The notes beneath the pieces were generated by a model. That model made no database searches. It was not told the origin of the DNA and saw only the letters and a list, made by a program, of their open reading frames with translations. The position numbers were made by a program, and so were the translations under genes. From the NCBI GenBank assembly GCA_011947345.1, contig JAAVTG010000598.1, positions 1 through 64,000 on the forward strand: DNA of 64,000 nt, written 5' to 3'. Shown here piece after piece: positions 8,913 through 21,019 of this stretch (the stretch's first letter is position 1; each line of letters begins with the position of its first letter). The DNA comes from Phytophthora quininea. Its lineage: Eukaryota; Oomycota; Peronosporomycetes; Peronosporales; Peronosporaceae.

Positions 8913-11697
8913 ATGTTTTTCTTCAAGAGAAGCGTAACGCCATGGATAAGTGTCGTCACGGTAGCAAGCCAGACCGAGCAGCCCCCGCGGTACAGCATCA
9001 AACCTGCTTTCAGCTATAAACCTCCTGCTGACGCTCACCGTGTTGAATTTGTTGCAGGGACGAACTTGTCCGAGATTGGAAGTAGCGCCGCGTTCGAGTA
9101 TTTGCGGCTGCATCTCGGAGGAATCCAGAAGCAGACACTGAACCTGCGTGCAGGCCCGGTGGCACATTATCTAAGGCAGACAAATGGTATCGAGGAACTT
9201 GTTGCTTACGTGAAGGGAGAACTCATCAACGAGTACCCATCCGCGAGCGATACTATTATTTCCTCGTCCGCGACTATCGTGGCTCAGAGACTCGCAGATG
9301 CGATGGACACGAAGGCGGAGGAAAAATACGTCATGGATCCCAATCTTCATGAACGTCTGCTGTACGCCTTCACAGAGACTGAGTACTGTGGCGATGGCTG
9401 TGATAAACTACTGGAGTACGTGGAGCGATGCTGGAAAGCATACACTGCCAACACTCAGGCATACATAGCTCCGTACACGACTATCTTCCAAAGCTCCGGG
9501 CTCGGTAAGAGTCGACTGCTGTTTCAGTTAGCTAAGAAGACTGCGCAGGATATGAGTGACGGACCCAGCATGCGAGTGCTATATACTTGCACTCGCCGCG
9601 GGCCGTCGACGTGTTTCCCAGTACCAACGAAGCATCTCCAAGACTATCTGTTCGCTCCAGGTTCCGACCAGCTCGAAATCAGTAAGCGCCTAGTGGTGGC
9701 ATTTTACTATGCGCTTGAGAATTGGCCCCGAGTGGGTGGAGAGTGGATGGAGCTGTTCACAAACGGCAAAGCTGACGAAATGGTAGCGGGAAACCTCCGA
9801 CAAGATGAGAAAAAAGGAGCGAAAAAGATGAGAAAAAGCAGCGATGGCGAGATCGTCCCGAGGAGTCGAATTTTGGGAAACTTGGACGAGTGTTGATTTT
9901 AGCGGTTGACGAGGCCAGAGCACTCGGGAATAGCTACTTTGATCGCTTACGAAAAGCGCTGACTCTCGCGAACCTGAAGATTTGGAAGAACGATGTTCGT
10001 GGTGGCATTTTGCGATTCTAGCGGATCCGAACTTAGTGATCTCGGATTCAAAGTCTCGGTCGTTATATCGATCGTCTGTGGACGCATCTTCTCGATATGA
10101 CAGGGCTGGAGGAGCCCTCCTGTTTTCCGCCGTTTGTTCTCACTCACACGATGGATATTCATTGGCATGCCAAACTCAATCTCGATAGTAAACGAGATGG
10201 CAAGATACCGCTATGTGCGTACAAATCTGCTGTAAAGGAAGCAGATATTCATGGTCTCATCTTGATGGGCCGTCCGATGTGGGGAAGTCTCTACCTTGCT
10301 TTGGTGAAGAAGTCCTCGCAATCCAGCGCGATAGCTGATGTGCTCAATCTGGCGGCCCCGAAGTTTTTACTGGGACTACCTCTGGAGGAAGCCAGCTACA
10401 ACGAAAAGAGCATGTTCGGGGTAGCTTCCATGCTGTGTAGGTTGGGGTTTCGACCACGTGTATCGTCTACTCTAACGCCTCGACTTGTCTCGGACTTTAT
10501 GGCGACTCTAGTCTACATGAACTACAAGAACGATGGATTGGTTAGCCAGTATTCATCGGATCCAATACTGGCGTTGGGAGCAGCTCGTGTGTGGTATGCG
10601 GTCGACTCGGCGCTATCGAAGTTTATCCTACCCCAACTGACAGGATTGTTGTTGAAGGAAGTGTTAAGCGTGGATGATATTGGAGCAGTAGCAGCTCGCA
10701 TTTTGTTACTTTTGGCGATCGACACGTGCAAGGTAAGACGGGCCGCAAAAGCGAACAAAGAAGTTGTGCACGCTGGATGTTACTTTACTGGGCAATTCGT
10801 GAGTGTATTTTGGTTTCTTAAAGCATTGTGCGGGATCAGCCCTCCTGTCATGCAGACGAAGACCCAACCAGCACTTCAAGAGAAGACAGAGGCTTACAAC
10901 AGTTGGTATTCGCAGTGGAAATCGTGGAGAGTGGGCTACAGCCAGTTTATGCAGTTGTATAGCGAGCCGACAGAGAGCCTGCTGTGGCTTCTACTTGGAC
11001 GGCGAGCTGCTGGCATTTTCCCGGCCAACAAAAAGGAGTGAACTTGGTAATTCCAATTTTTCGGCAAGGCGAAGTGTCCGCAATTTTAGCTTGCGTGGGA
11101 GATGGGAAACCTGGCACCTTTTCAAAAGAGGGGTTGGCAAAAATGAATCCTCTCTCTGTGTTTCGGATGAGAATCCGCTAAGTAAGAAGTTAGCTGGTGA
11201 TATGATTCGTGTAAACATCGATTTGAGGGATTGAATCAAGCGAGACGACCCCAACCAGTTCGTGTTAGCGTTCGACGATCCTCTCCAAGCACCGACAAAG
11301 GGCACCGAATATGGATTTACGCTGTGCGTTCGCTCCGTCACGACGTGGGATATTGTTGACAGGAATGTACATCATCCAGTCGTATCGGAAGATGTGGCGC
11401 CAGTGCTGAAGAATTTAGCGTCGGTTGCGCAGGACCCCAGAGAGTTGGTTAAGCAAAATTTGAATGATCGAAGCGAAGCGGAAACAAAGCTACACAAAAC
11501 ATCCACTTTTATCGCGATGGCAGATGAGGAAATACCGATTATTTTTGTATCGCGAGTGCTGATGGACGTTCAAGTCAGCACAGACGCCGATACAGATTGT
11601 GGTGATTTCAGAACAGAAGAGCAAGCAACCTGTCATGTGGTAGGCTTGAAACGAGGGTCGCACGGCGATCGTTCCTCTTCATCGAAGCGTAGATGCT
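8913..11697 (+). pseudogene. Crinkler-type P-loop NTPase, copy 1 (frameshifted; 3' end split by gypsy insertion)
   Basis: Large NTPase of the kind linked in oomycetes and fungi to Crinkler effectors and to transposon-derived NTPase/nuclease proteins. Walker A is SSGLGKSR at residues about 193-200; Walker B is LILAVDEA near 9900. The middle (VLYTCTRRGPSTCFP) matches the conserved strand after the P-loop in that class. The frame shifts at about 9836 (A run), 10010 and 10125 (T runs), 11032 (A run) and 11161 (T run), and there is an in-frame TGA at 11232-11234. The reading frame ends in the basic tail SSSSKRRC immediately before the left gypsy LTR. In the empty site the next codon is TGA, now displaced to 17444-17446. 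No signal peptide or LFLAK-type leader is visible, so this is not shown to be an effector. The first kilobase is almost identical to copy 2. Confidence 0.6.
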
Positions 11698-11962
11698 TGT
11701 TATGGCTCCCAAATGGAAAATGTAGAAGTGATAATGTATTGAGCAGTTCCTTAGCTCCTGCACTAGCTGCTCTTCTTCGATATGCATGTCCTGGAGGCTT
11801 TGTGGACGGTTAGTGCATTTCCGTAGTTGCCACAACCGTCTGTGTTTGCAGCAACCGTCTGCGGGTCTAACCGTCTGTGCTTGTTTTTCGTTTCCTCTGC
11901 AGTGAAGTTGTTGCTGGGCTTGATCCCATCTACAACCTCACAGTGTTGCCACGGCGACAACA
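11698..11962 (-). repeat. 3' LTR of gypsy element
   Basis: 265 bp. It differs from the other LTR by one extra T in a T run (GTTTTTCG against GTTTTCG) by my reading. Its inner edge abuts the polypurine tract. Confidence 0.92.
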
Positions 11963-12044
11963 CTTCCCCTCCAAAGACTTTCCTCGCGTTTGATATGCAT
12001 GCAGCGTCCCGGTGCGCTGCTAGTTCCCGTGTCTTGCTCGTCTG

Positions 12045-15000
12045 CTAGACAACCTTGATATTTAGCGCCTTGCGCATCGCCTTGACAGTAGTCTTGGTGT
12101 CGTGATCGCGGACGAAAGCTTTCACTGCGGTTGGAACATCTTCCAACAGTGCATCTGCCGGCTCCCACGAATCTTCAATGTTGTCGAGGCCGCGCCAATG
12201 CACCTTGATTTCGTGCCGTTTCTCCTTGGTGTTGTATCGCACTTCGAGCAACGAATCCACTACATGCCCTTCGCTGTTGTGGGCAATATGCAGCAAGAGG
12301 TCTTCTGTCACGTTTAAAGTCGAGTCTGCATAGAACTTGAGTCGACTTGCGTGTGCTTCTTTTCGTTGTCCTGTGATAAGGTTTTGGATTTCAAAATCCA
12401 ATTTGACACGGTCGCCACTACCTGGGCCGGACCACACCACTTAACGCGCAGTTTACTGCGTGTATGCTGCCAAACATCCGCGTAGAGGACGAAATCTCCG
12501 ACCTCGAATTGAGCCATGGCTACACTCTTCTTCTTGCTGTGGGCTTTGCGCCCAGCAGCTCTGGTGGCCGCGTTGGCCTTGCTCGTACTCTTATGCATCT
12601 CTGTTAGAGCCTTCTGGAGTCGATCGACGTGCGAGCGCTGTGCTGCTTGTAGTTCGCTCAAGGTCGTAGTTTTGATGTGTCCTGGAACAGCGAGATGATC
12701 AGCCGGACTCATTGCTTTGAGGCCTGTCATTGCTGTTAACGGCGCCACGCCGCCGAGAGCTGGTGAAGGTGTGTTATTTAACACCATTTGCACGATTTTT
12801 ATGACCCGCGGCCATTCTTTTGTCTGCAATCTCCATTCCGACAAAAGTGCTCGACAACAGCGCAAGGTTTCGCGCATCACCACCTCCACCGTGCCATTCG
12901 CCCATGGACACCTGGCGGTGGTGAAATGACGGTGGGCTCCCAAGGCATGCTGTAAGGCTTCAATCGTCTTGTTCTTAAAGTGTGAACCTTGATCTGAAAC
13001 CCAGGTTCGGCAGACTCCAAACGATGAAAACCAGTCCATCAGTGTAGAGAAAGTAGCGTCCGCATCTGCAGCCTTGCACGGAACAAGCCACACGAATTTC
13101 GATGCATCGTCCTTGATGACTAGAACGTAAGTGTCACCTGTGTCACTTTCCCCATGTACAAAAAGTCCCAGTGAATAAGTTCGTTAGGGTGTTTAGCGTG
13201 CATTGCCTCACCTAGCAAACGCTGCTGAGGTGGGCCACCCAACGTGCTGGCGCAATGCAGGCACCGCTGTACAAAATGCTCGATGTCCTGCTTCATATCT
13301 TTCCGCACATAGTGTTCACTGATCTGTTTCGTGGTTACTTCACTGCCTCGATGTCCAGCAACGCCAAAATGCCCCACGATGCACGTTCGAATTTGCATGT
13401 CAACAGCATCATCGGGAATCCAGATTTTTCCTTCGGGGCTCCTCCACAGTGCGTCCGAGTCCGATCGGTCGAATCCTGGAGGTGGTTGTGCCGAACTCTG
13501 CACCGCCACAAACTCCGCTACCGTAGGCCATTCAAACTGTTCATCTAGTTGTGGTGATAGAGGTAGCGAAACCAGTCGAATCGCACAAATACTCTTTAAA
13601 GTTGATCCCCATCTTGACAAAAGATCAGCCCATACATTCTCTTCCCCTGTGATGTCGTGAATTCTGTAGTTGTACGCCATCAAGATAATAGCCCACCGAT
13701 GCAGCTTATCGGCTGTATATTTCGGCACTGTACTCACTACACTCTGTGGATCGAAAATGTAGCGTAAGTTGCGATGGTCTGTAAACAGATCGAAACCATC
13801 CTCTCGGTACAGCAGGTAATCAGCTCGCCTGCAGGTCTCCACAATTGCGTAGGCCTCTTTTTCCACAATGGCCCAGCGCTGTGCTGCACCCGAAAAAGAT
13901 CCACTTAGCATCATCAGAGGCTCATGTTCTTGTTCACTTAGCGGCCGATTGGCTTGATCACGTGGAATTTGTGTAATTACTGCCCCCAGTGTTCATCACT
14001 AGCATCCGTGTACACCGAAACACGTTTGTTCGGGTCTGGATGGGCCAACAGTAACGCACTTTGAAGTGCTTCTTTGCATCGATTCAAACCGGCGATTTCA
14101 TCGTCGCCCCACCCCACATCGGATAGTTTGACGGCTCGTACCCGGGTTTTCTTGCGACTTCCAGCACGCTCATACACTCTTTCCATGACTTTCACCAGCG
14201 GCTCGATCAGCTTGTTAAACGCTGGCAGCGAAGAGCGCATCCAGTTTAGCGCACAGACAAACTGCTGTAATTCCTGACCCGTTGTTGGTGGAGGGAGGTT
14301 CACAAGTGCGTCAATTCTCGCTGGATCGTGTTTAACACCTTCACCGGATACAACGCGTCCGCACCATAAAGCTTCTCGCAAGTAAAAACTGCACTTCTTA
14401 GGATTCAGTTTGAGCCCTTTGTCCAAACAGATACTGAGAACTTTTTCAGCAAACGGAGTAATTTGTCGTCGCTGTCATCATACCCCAGCAAGTCATCAAT
14501 CCAAATCATTAATCCGTTGTTAAAGAGTTCATCGAACATTTGCTGAACTGTGGATTGTACATAGGCAACGCTATTTGTGCCCCCATGAGCACACGAGTTG
14601 GTGTGATGACCCCTTCCTCCGTTAAGATCGAGTAAATTTCCTGACACGCAGTTGCCATTGCAAACTGCCAGAAACCTTTAAAGAAATCCAACGCAAAATA
14701 TCGTGATGATCCACGTAATTGCTCGAAAGCAGTTTCCAGAATTGGCATGGGCCAAACAATTTGCTCGACGCAAGCATTGGCACCTCGAACATCCACTGTC
14801 ATACGATGATCTGCTATATCTTGCTTGTTTACGACATGTGGGGTGAACTCCATCGGCTCTTCGGGTTCCTGTAGCACAGACCAGCCGTAATAAGCGCGTC
14901 GATATGCTTCTTTAGAAATGCACGGTGCACCGGAGAATACCTGCGTGCTTTACACTTCACTGGCGTTGCGCCAGGTTTCAAGGTCACCTCCATTGGAGGC

Positions 15001-15311
15001 ATATCCACCGGTGGGTCACGCCCGATAACAATCCGAAAGACATCAGTGAACTGCATTAAAATGCTTTCCAGCTCCTTCAGAAACTCAGGAGTAGCTCCAA
15101 GTTGTCGTGCTTCGTCAATCTTCTTGAGAAGAATGGCTTTAATTTCTTCCTGTTCCTTATCGCGATCCACATCAAAAACAGGGAAGCATGCTCGCTCTTC
15201 ATCTTCCCGCAATGCCACTTCCTCGTCGGTTTGCGGTGGTTGTTCTTTTCCATCAGAAAAGGCTAGAACGCTGGCAACTCCCTCGCTTGGGCTGTCATCC
15301 ACGTCGCCCAT
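12045..15311 (-). CDS. pol: Gypsy pol: reverse transcriptase, RNase H, integrase, chromodomain (frameshifted)
   Basis: Copies element RNA into DNA and integrates it. From 15311 downward: an RT lead-in (PPVDMPPMEVTLKPG, RRYSPVHRAFL), the RT core with DFFKGFWQ and the active-site WIDDLLGY (about 14500), and a thumb and RNase H with YTDASDEHWG (about 14000), ADYLLYREDGF and FTDHRNLRYIF (about 13770). The integrase zinc finger is H...H...CLHC (about 13260) and the integrase core has SDQGSHFKN (about 12985) and ANGTVEVVMRE (about 12890), giving the D,D,E triad. At the C-terminus, EVRYNTKEKRHEIKVHWRGL...DSWEPA (12150-12250) is a chromodomain, which directs integration to marked chromatin in chromoviruses. 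Frames break near 14580, 13975, 13915 and 13115, and also between integrase and chromodomain. Similar pol domains occur in the broken element at 30.9-34.6 kb. Confidence 0.88.
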
Positions 15312-15343
15312 ATCCCACTCCGCACTTACTTGTTGTGCCGCCG

Positions 15344-17102
15344 CTAGTAGTTTTTAGGACTATACCCCAAACGACCCATAATCCACTTTGACAGTAGTAA
15401 ATCTCCTACACCAATCGGTAGATTTCCTTCCGTCACCCAGAAAATCACGTTTCTGAGTATTAGTGGCCCTCCTGGAGTCGAAAACCGCAAATCGAGCTTA
15501 ACTTTGCCCTTCACGGGTACCGGGCTGTCTCCAACTCCCTCAATAGCGGATCCTTCAGTGGTTTCCTGCTGGTTAATCCACAATCCTTTTGCAGATAATT
15601 GCTTCAGCAATTTTGTTGTCACAAGAGATACTTCTGCTGCGCTGTCTGGAGTAATCTCGGTATTCACCATGTCCATGACCATGCAAGGGAGAGGCGATGC
15701 CGACGCCGCTCTCTTTGAGTCGACTGGTGCCACCGCCAAAACAGGTTTTATCACCTTTTTCCCCGTAGTTGCCTCATAAATCTCCTTAGTTTCTGTGGGA
15801 CTTGCAACGTTGGGGCACTGAAACACACCGTGTGTCGGATCACCGCACTTGAAGCATTTCTTTGGCGGTCGATCACCAGTTGATTTTGGTTTCGGCTTCT
15901 TAGTGGTCTTGTTCGAGTGATCATCGGTCGTCGGTCGCGGCTTAGTTGTACTAGGTGCTCCACCAAATCCCTTCTTGGGCAATGCCGCAGGTTTACCGCC
16001 ACCCTTGGTATGCGGGTAAGCTGAAATATGGGCCTCGAATCTCATGAAATCATCCAATTCACCACGAAGCCACTTCAAAAACACCGCAACGTTCGATTTG
16101 ATTGTCTTGTGACACTGTTTACCCAGCTGGTCTTTCACGGCTGCTTTAAACGCTGGCGGTCTCAAAGCGTCGACGAGATATCCAACCACCTTCTTTGGCT
16201 CGGTGTGGACGACATCCTCCATGTTGATGCTGTCCAGTATCTCGTAAAACTCCGCCATGAGTCGAGACAATCGTGATTCCGCATCTTGCAACTCGGTGTT
16301 CATGCAAAGCGTCCTCACTTCCTTTTCCAGCGTCTTATACGCCGTGTTGTCTGGATTGCGAGCCGACAGAAAATAGTTTTTCCACTCATCCTCTGTGATG
16401 TCCTTCTCTGCCTTGAAAAGCTCAAAATCACAGATCCTCACCAATGTGCCTTGCTCGATGCACGCACTGATTGGCATCACAAAAACTTAGACTGCGTTCC
16501 TTGGTTCAACGCCTTTATGCGTCTCGTGTAAATCGCGTAGCTGTCCATGAACTCTCGCTTCTCTTTTTAGAGCTTCCCCGATAAATCGGAGGCACTGGGA
16601 GGTTTGTCCCTGCAGCCACAGTGACTGCCGCAGGTTCTGACACTCGTCCATTAGCTGCTTGCTCGGCTCCTTGAGCAAACGCACCCCAGCGGGTTTGTAA
16701 GTGTGGTTGAACAGCTTCAGCTAAGCTTTCAAGCCTCTGTCCTTGAAGACCAACAGCTTGTTCAGCCTCCTTGAGTATCTGGTATTGCTCTTCCAGGTAT
16801 CTGCGATGCTCGTCCATTTGACGACGCATCTCATTCTGCTGTTCCATCAGCGCGGTCTGACGGTCATGTTGTGCTTGCAGATATTCTGAAGTTTGAGCAG
16901 CAAGTCGATCTTGCTGAAGCCGGACCTGGCCAATCTGCTCTGCATTCCGTTGATGCGCGGCAGCAGCGTGTTGGGCCAGGGCTTCCACTTGACGATTTGT
17001 CTCACCCCGTTGAATGACTGCCGTCCGCGTGGTTGTTTCTTGCATCAGTCGCAATTCACGTTCAGATCGCGGTGGAAGTGGAGGGTAGACGGCGATAGGC
17101 AT
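15344..17102 (-). CDS. gag: Gypsy gag with zinc knuckle and protease-like segment (frameshifted)
   Basis: Capsid/nucleocapsid precursor. The start at 17102 (MPIAVYPPLPPR) is followed by a long Gln/Arg-rich coiled coil, then the retrotransposon-gag region (VPPIYRGSS...SACIEQGTLVRICDFELF). A single CCHC knuckle CFKCGDPTHGVFQC lies near 15840. A protease-like stretch with DSAAEVSLV (about 15640) has Ser-Ala in place of the usual Thr-Gly after the aspartate, so its activity is uncertain. One-base losses in a T run at 16564-16568 and an A run at 16479-16485 split the frame into three pieces that overlap the same gag domain. The stop at 15344 is followed 33 bp later by the pol start in another frame. 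Confidence 0.85.
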
Positions 17103-17175
17103 TCCCCGGCCGGGACTGCCGCCATCGCGTCGTCGGGGTCTTCCATGCTGGTTGCTATCCAGCTAAAGAATTCTT

Positions 17176-17439
17176 TGTTATGGCTCCCAAATGGAAAATG
17201 TAGAAGTGATAATGTATTGAGCAGTTCCTTAGCTCCTGCACTAGCTGCTCTTCTTCGATATGCATGTCCTGGAGGCTTTGTGGACGGTTAGTGCATTTCC
17301 GTAGTTGCCACAACCGTCTGTGTTTGCAGCAACCGTCTGCGGGTCTAACCGTCTGTGCTTGTTTTCGTTTCCTCTGCAGTGAAGTTGTTGCTGGGCTTGA
17401 TCCCATCTACAACCTCACAGTGTTGCCACGGCGACAACA
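17176..17439 (-). repeat. 5' LTR of gypsy element
   Basis: 264 bp, the promoter-bearing LTR for the minus-strand element. It ends in ...GCCATAACA directly before AAGAATTC, where the primer-binding site should start; I could not match that site to a particular tRNA. Confidence 0.92.
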
Positions 17440-18593
17440 ATGCTGATGAAACGTGGATCATGCTTTCCTTTTTCTCATAAGTGTGAGAACGAATATTGCG
17501 TTATTTGATTAAAGTTTCATGCATACATCCTGGCCGTCACAACATTTGCTCGATAAAGCGCAGCGCGTTCAGAAAAGTAGCGAAGACCAAGTCGTGAACT
17601 GAGACAATGAATGCTCGGCAAGTCTCCCTTCCCTCGCAATATATTGCCAGGCTCCCACAATCCCCCAACCAGTGTTCATCCACTTGTGGTTTGGTTTGTT
17701 CCTTGTCGTGTTGCTTGGCAACCACGGCAGATAAGCCGACACGATTATAACCATACTTGATCGTATTCTGCTATAGAACCCTCGCTGATGGGACGCAGAC
17801 CACTTCATCAGCTCGGTGTTTTGTGGAGCCGGGCAGCATGTACGCAGTCGCGTGAGCTATAAGATGTCTTTTTGGAGAAACTCGCCGAACTCTTACTGAA
17901 CTATTACTTCGAGGATGAGACGGAAAATCGGCATCAGCTTAATGCAGGAGACATGAAGCTACCCCAATTTTTCTCCTTTGTAACACTGTTGACGTACAGC
18001 CCAGCAATGGTGGACCTGCAACTTGTTATCTCAAAAAGTGTGAGGGGAGGGTCGTTGTTTTGTCCTCAGAACGTCTTCAAGGAGGCAGTCCACGCAGCCA
18101 AGTCGAAGAACGCGACACCAATTCGATGGTACTTTGTCGACAGTGAGTCCCTTGATGTATCCATCTAGAATTCGCCACCGTCAAGCCTTCAGCGACGACA
18201 GATAAAGCAAGCGATTGATCCGGTGTGAATAGAGCTATGATTTTGTTAACAAGGGTGTGCATCCCAGTGGGCACAGTCTTCGCGATTTTGGTTTGAAGTA
18301 TCTTAAGACTACTACTAAAGACTTGCTGTCTGTCCGTTTGTCTGTCAGTCTGTCGGTCGGTCCGTCGCCGAGTTTCGATGGACAAGATCCGGCGCTGCCA
18401 TTGGCTGCCGAGCGCCAGCGACGGCGGCGCCCATTCGCCAAAGAGTTTCGGCCAATCGCTGCCGAGCGGAGCGAAGGCGGCCCGAGACGTGGACCACACC
18501 AATAGTAGGGTGGTACACACCAAACGTACTTAATGAAGAGGTCAACAGCAGTCCCCCATACACATAGTCCACACACAGCCAAAACCAAACGCG
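17440..18593. other. 3' flank of NTPase copy 1 and unassigned DNA
   Basis: The first bases (ATGCTGATG) complete the displaced NTPase stop codon. Beyond that I recognise no gene. A plus-strand frame at 17872-18168 encodes 98 residues (MEKLAELLLNYYFEDE...) with no family match known to me. The Helitron 5' half should begin somewhere in or before this stretch but has been lost. Confidence 0.4.
18325..18366 (+). repeat. Imperfect TGTC/GGTC tetranucleotide repeat
   Basis: About 42 bp of degenerate CTGT, CTGTC and CGGT units: a microsatellite just upstream of the Helitron helicase remnant. Confidence 0.7.
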
Positions 18594-20810
18594 ATAGAGC
18601 GTGGAAACGTTACCTGCGCTCGCTTGCGAAGACGATGCTATACAAGGACATCCCCAAGGAGTTCGTTTGGAAAGAGAAGCAGTGGGTTCGGCGCAAGCAG
18701 TAGAGAGAGGCACTAGAAAAATAATCCATGTAACCTCCCCGGACGCCGAGAAGTTTTTCCTCCGAATATTGCTCTGTAATCGAAGAGAGCCTACATCGTT
18801 CGAGAGTTTACGGACAGTTAACACTGTCGTATGTCCCACGTTTTGGGACGCAGCGTTACAATTGGGATATCTTGACAACAACCAAGAGTGGGTTGCATGC
18901 ATGACAGAGGCTGCAAGTTTTCAGATGCCATACCAACTTCGACAGCTCTTCAGTACACTGTTAGTGTACTCGATGCCAAGCGACGTCCGTGGGTTGTGGG
19001 ACCAATTCTATGAGGAATTGAATCGGGACATAGCGCATAAGCACCGGAACCTCCCCGAGTCTACACGGGAGACTGTGGTGTTGTTTGAGACGCTAAAAAG
19101 CGTGAACGATTTGCTAAAGGTGAGTGGGTATGCTGTGACCGATCTTGACCTTCCGCAGTTGAGTGACTTCCCGAGTTTGGTTCGAGAGTCTCTTCTCGAC
19201 AACAATCTCATACGCCGCGAGAAAAGCTACAGCACAAGGACATTGGAGGCTATTGTTCGCGACGAGGCCAAACTCAACGAAGGGCAGAAAGCCGTATTCG
19301 ACCTGATCATACAAGCCGTCGAAGCCGAGTCAGGACATGAGATATCGACGATCAGCGCTTCGCGTAACGACGGGGCAGGTCATCCACACGGGAAATTTCA
19401 CAAAAGCTTTTCTTTGTTGATGGGCCTGGTGGAACGGGAAAGTCTACATTACTTCGACGCATTTTGGCCAGGGTGCGTCTGGATGGGAAGATTGCACTTG
19501 CTGTTGCATCCAGTGGAATTGCATCTCCACTTCTCAAGGGCGGGCGTACGGCGCATTCTACTTTTAAAATTCCGCTGAAACTGGACAAGGATTCTACGAG
19601 TTCGATTTTCAAACAGTCGCACCTGCGCAAGCTTATCCAGCAGACCAGTTTGGTCATTTGGGATGAAGCTCCGATGACGCATCGCCACGCGTTTGAGGCT
19701 GTCGACCGAGCGCAACGGGACATTATGGATAACCCCAGGGAGCCTTTCGGCGGAAAGGTTTTTGTGCTCTCAGGAGATTTCCGCCAGATCCTTCCTGTCG
19801 TGAAGAGAGGCACGCCTGCAGAAACGATCAACGCGTGTATAAAGGAATCGCCTCTGTGGAGACACTTTTGCAGGTTCGGTTAACACAGAACATGCGCATT
19901 GGGAGCGAGGGGACAGGAGAAAGCGACGAGAATATCCTCTCTTTCTCTGAATTTTTGCTTGCCGTTGGAGAGGGTCGGCGTGAAAAACGAATTGATCTTG
20001 GCAATGACTACATCAAGATTCCTGCTGATATGCTGATCCCGAATCCTCCTGTAGAAGACGACGAGGACGAGGAAATAGCTCCAGGGGCAATACCAAGGGT
20101 ATGACCCGCATCATTGACGCAATGTATGCCGACGTTGCCAATCCGGAGGTTGCGAGTGATGAATATTTTGCCAGTCGGACCATTTTGACGACTACGAACG
20201 AGACGGTACGGAGAATCAACGAGGCAGTCGCAGCTCGACTTCCGGAGACAGCGCGGGAGTATTTGTCGGTAGACTCGGTGGAGGAGGATGACGGAACGTT
20301 TTTCGAGCAGGAGTTCCTCCACTCGGTGAACATGAACGGGATTCCACCTCACAGACTGTTGCTCAAGAAGGGCATCCCCATCATGATGAGAAATCTGAAC
20401 CCGGATCTTGGACTGTGCAACGGAACGCGTCTACGAATCGTCGACTTGAAGGACCACGTCATTAGAGCAACAATTATGACTGGAGAACGAAGAGGCCAAG
20501 AAGTACTCATCCCGAGAATTATGTTCGTGAGCGACGACGACAACTCCGATTTCCCCTTCCGGCTACGACGAAAGCAGTTCCCCGTGCAACCAGCATTCGC
20601 CATGACGATTAACACGACCCAAGGTCGGACGGTGTTAAACTTGAGGCTGTACTTGGCTTCCCCGTGCTTTCCCATGGCCAGTTGTATGTCGCGTTGTCTC
20701 GCATGACCTCCCGAAGCAAGTTCAAGGCATTGATTGAGTATCCAGAGTTCGTAGACCCGGACGGAGGAGTGCACACGAGAAACATCGTGTACACGCAGAT
20801 TTTCGATTAG
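18594..20810 (+). pseudogene. Helitron PIF1-type helicase, 5'-truncated and frameshifted
   Basis: C-terminal helicase half of a Helitron Rep/helicase protein, which unwinds DNA during rolling-circle transposition. It begins with the Helitron segment DIPKEFVWKEKQWVRRK, then VTSPDAEKFFLRILLCNRR. Helicase motifs follow: Walker A GPGGTGKST (about 19430), motif II VIWDEAPM (about 19665), LSGDFRQILPVV (about 19775), the LTQNMR segment (about 19880) and the motif VI-like QLYVALSRMTSRSKF (about 20690). The end is YTQIFD with stop at 20808. Frames change near 18700 (with stops), 19415, 19870, 20100 and 20640. The HUH replication domain that should precede it is absent. The direction matches the 3' terminus found at 21047. 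Confidence 0.85.
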
Positions 20811-21019
20811 GAGTCGAGGTGCATTTCTAGGCTAGATGTAGTAGCTTGCCACTACGAACTAGAACCAAGCTTTATTTTGGACAAATGGCAAATTTCATGT
20901 TTTATAAAACATTTTATACGCCTGTATGTTTTAGATTGCACTACTTAGTAGTTCGTGTAAAAGCTAAATCATCCCGCCGGAGGCGGGCGGTCCACACAGC
21001 TGCATCCAACCATAATCCA

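Larger units (their letters stand above)
11698..17439 (-). mobile_element. Ty3/gypsy LTR retrotransposon with chromodomain, full length
   Basis: Complete element on the minus strand. LTRs at 11698-11962 and 17176-17439 read TGTTGTCGCC...GCCATAACA on the element strand. The target site duplication ATGCT is at 11693-11697 and 17440-17444. A purine-rich tract GGAGGGGAAG directly precedes the 3' LTR. The order is gag, protease-like, reverse transcriptase, RNase H, integrase, chromodomain. The near identity of the two LTRs indicates a recent insertion. Several one-base homopolymer frameshifts interrupt the reading frames. Confidence 0.92.

Noticed and set aside
8913..9010. Secreted effector leader (RXLR or LFLAK) on the NTPase proteins
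   Set aside because: Neither copy has a convincing signal peptide or RXLR/LXLFLAK motif; MFFFKRSV and MSYTRIIF do not qualify, so an effector role is not claimed.
18077..18588. Minus-strand frames of 117-185 residues upstream of the Helitron helicase
   Set aside because: They span the TGTC microsatellite and GC-rich DNA without domain features and overlap the start of the helicase remnant on the other strand.
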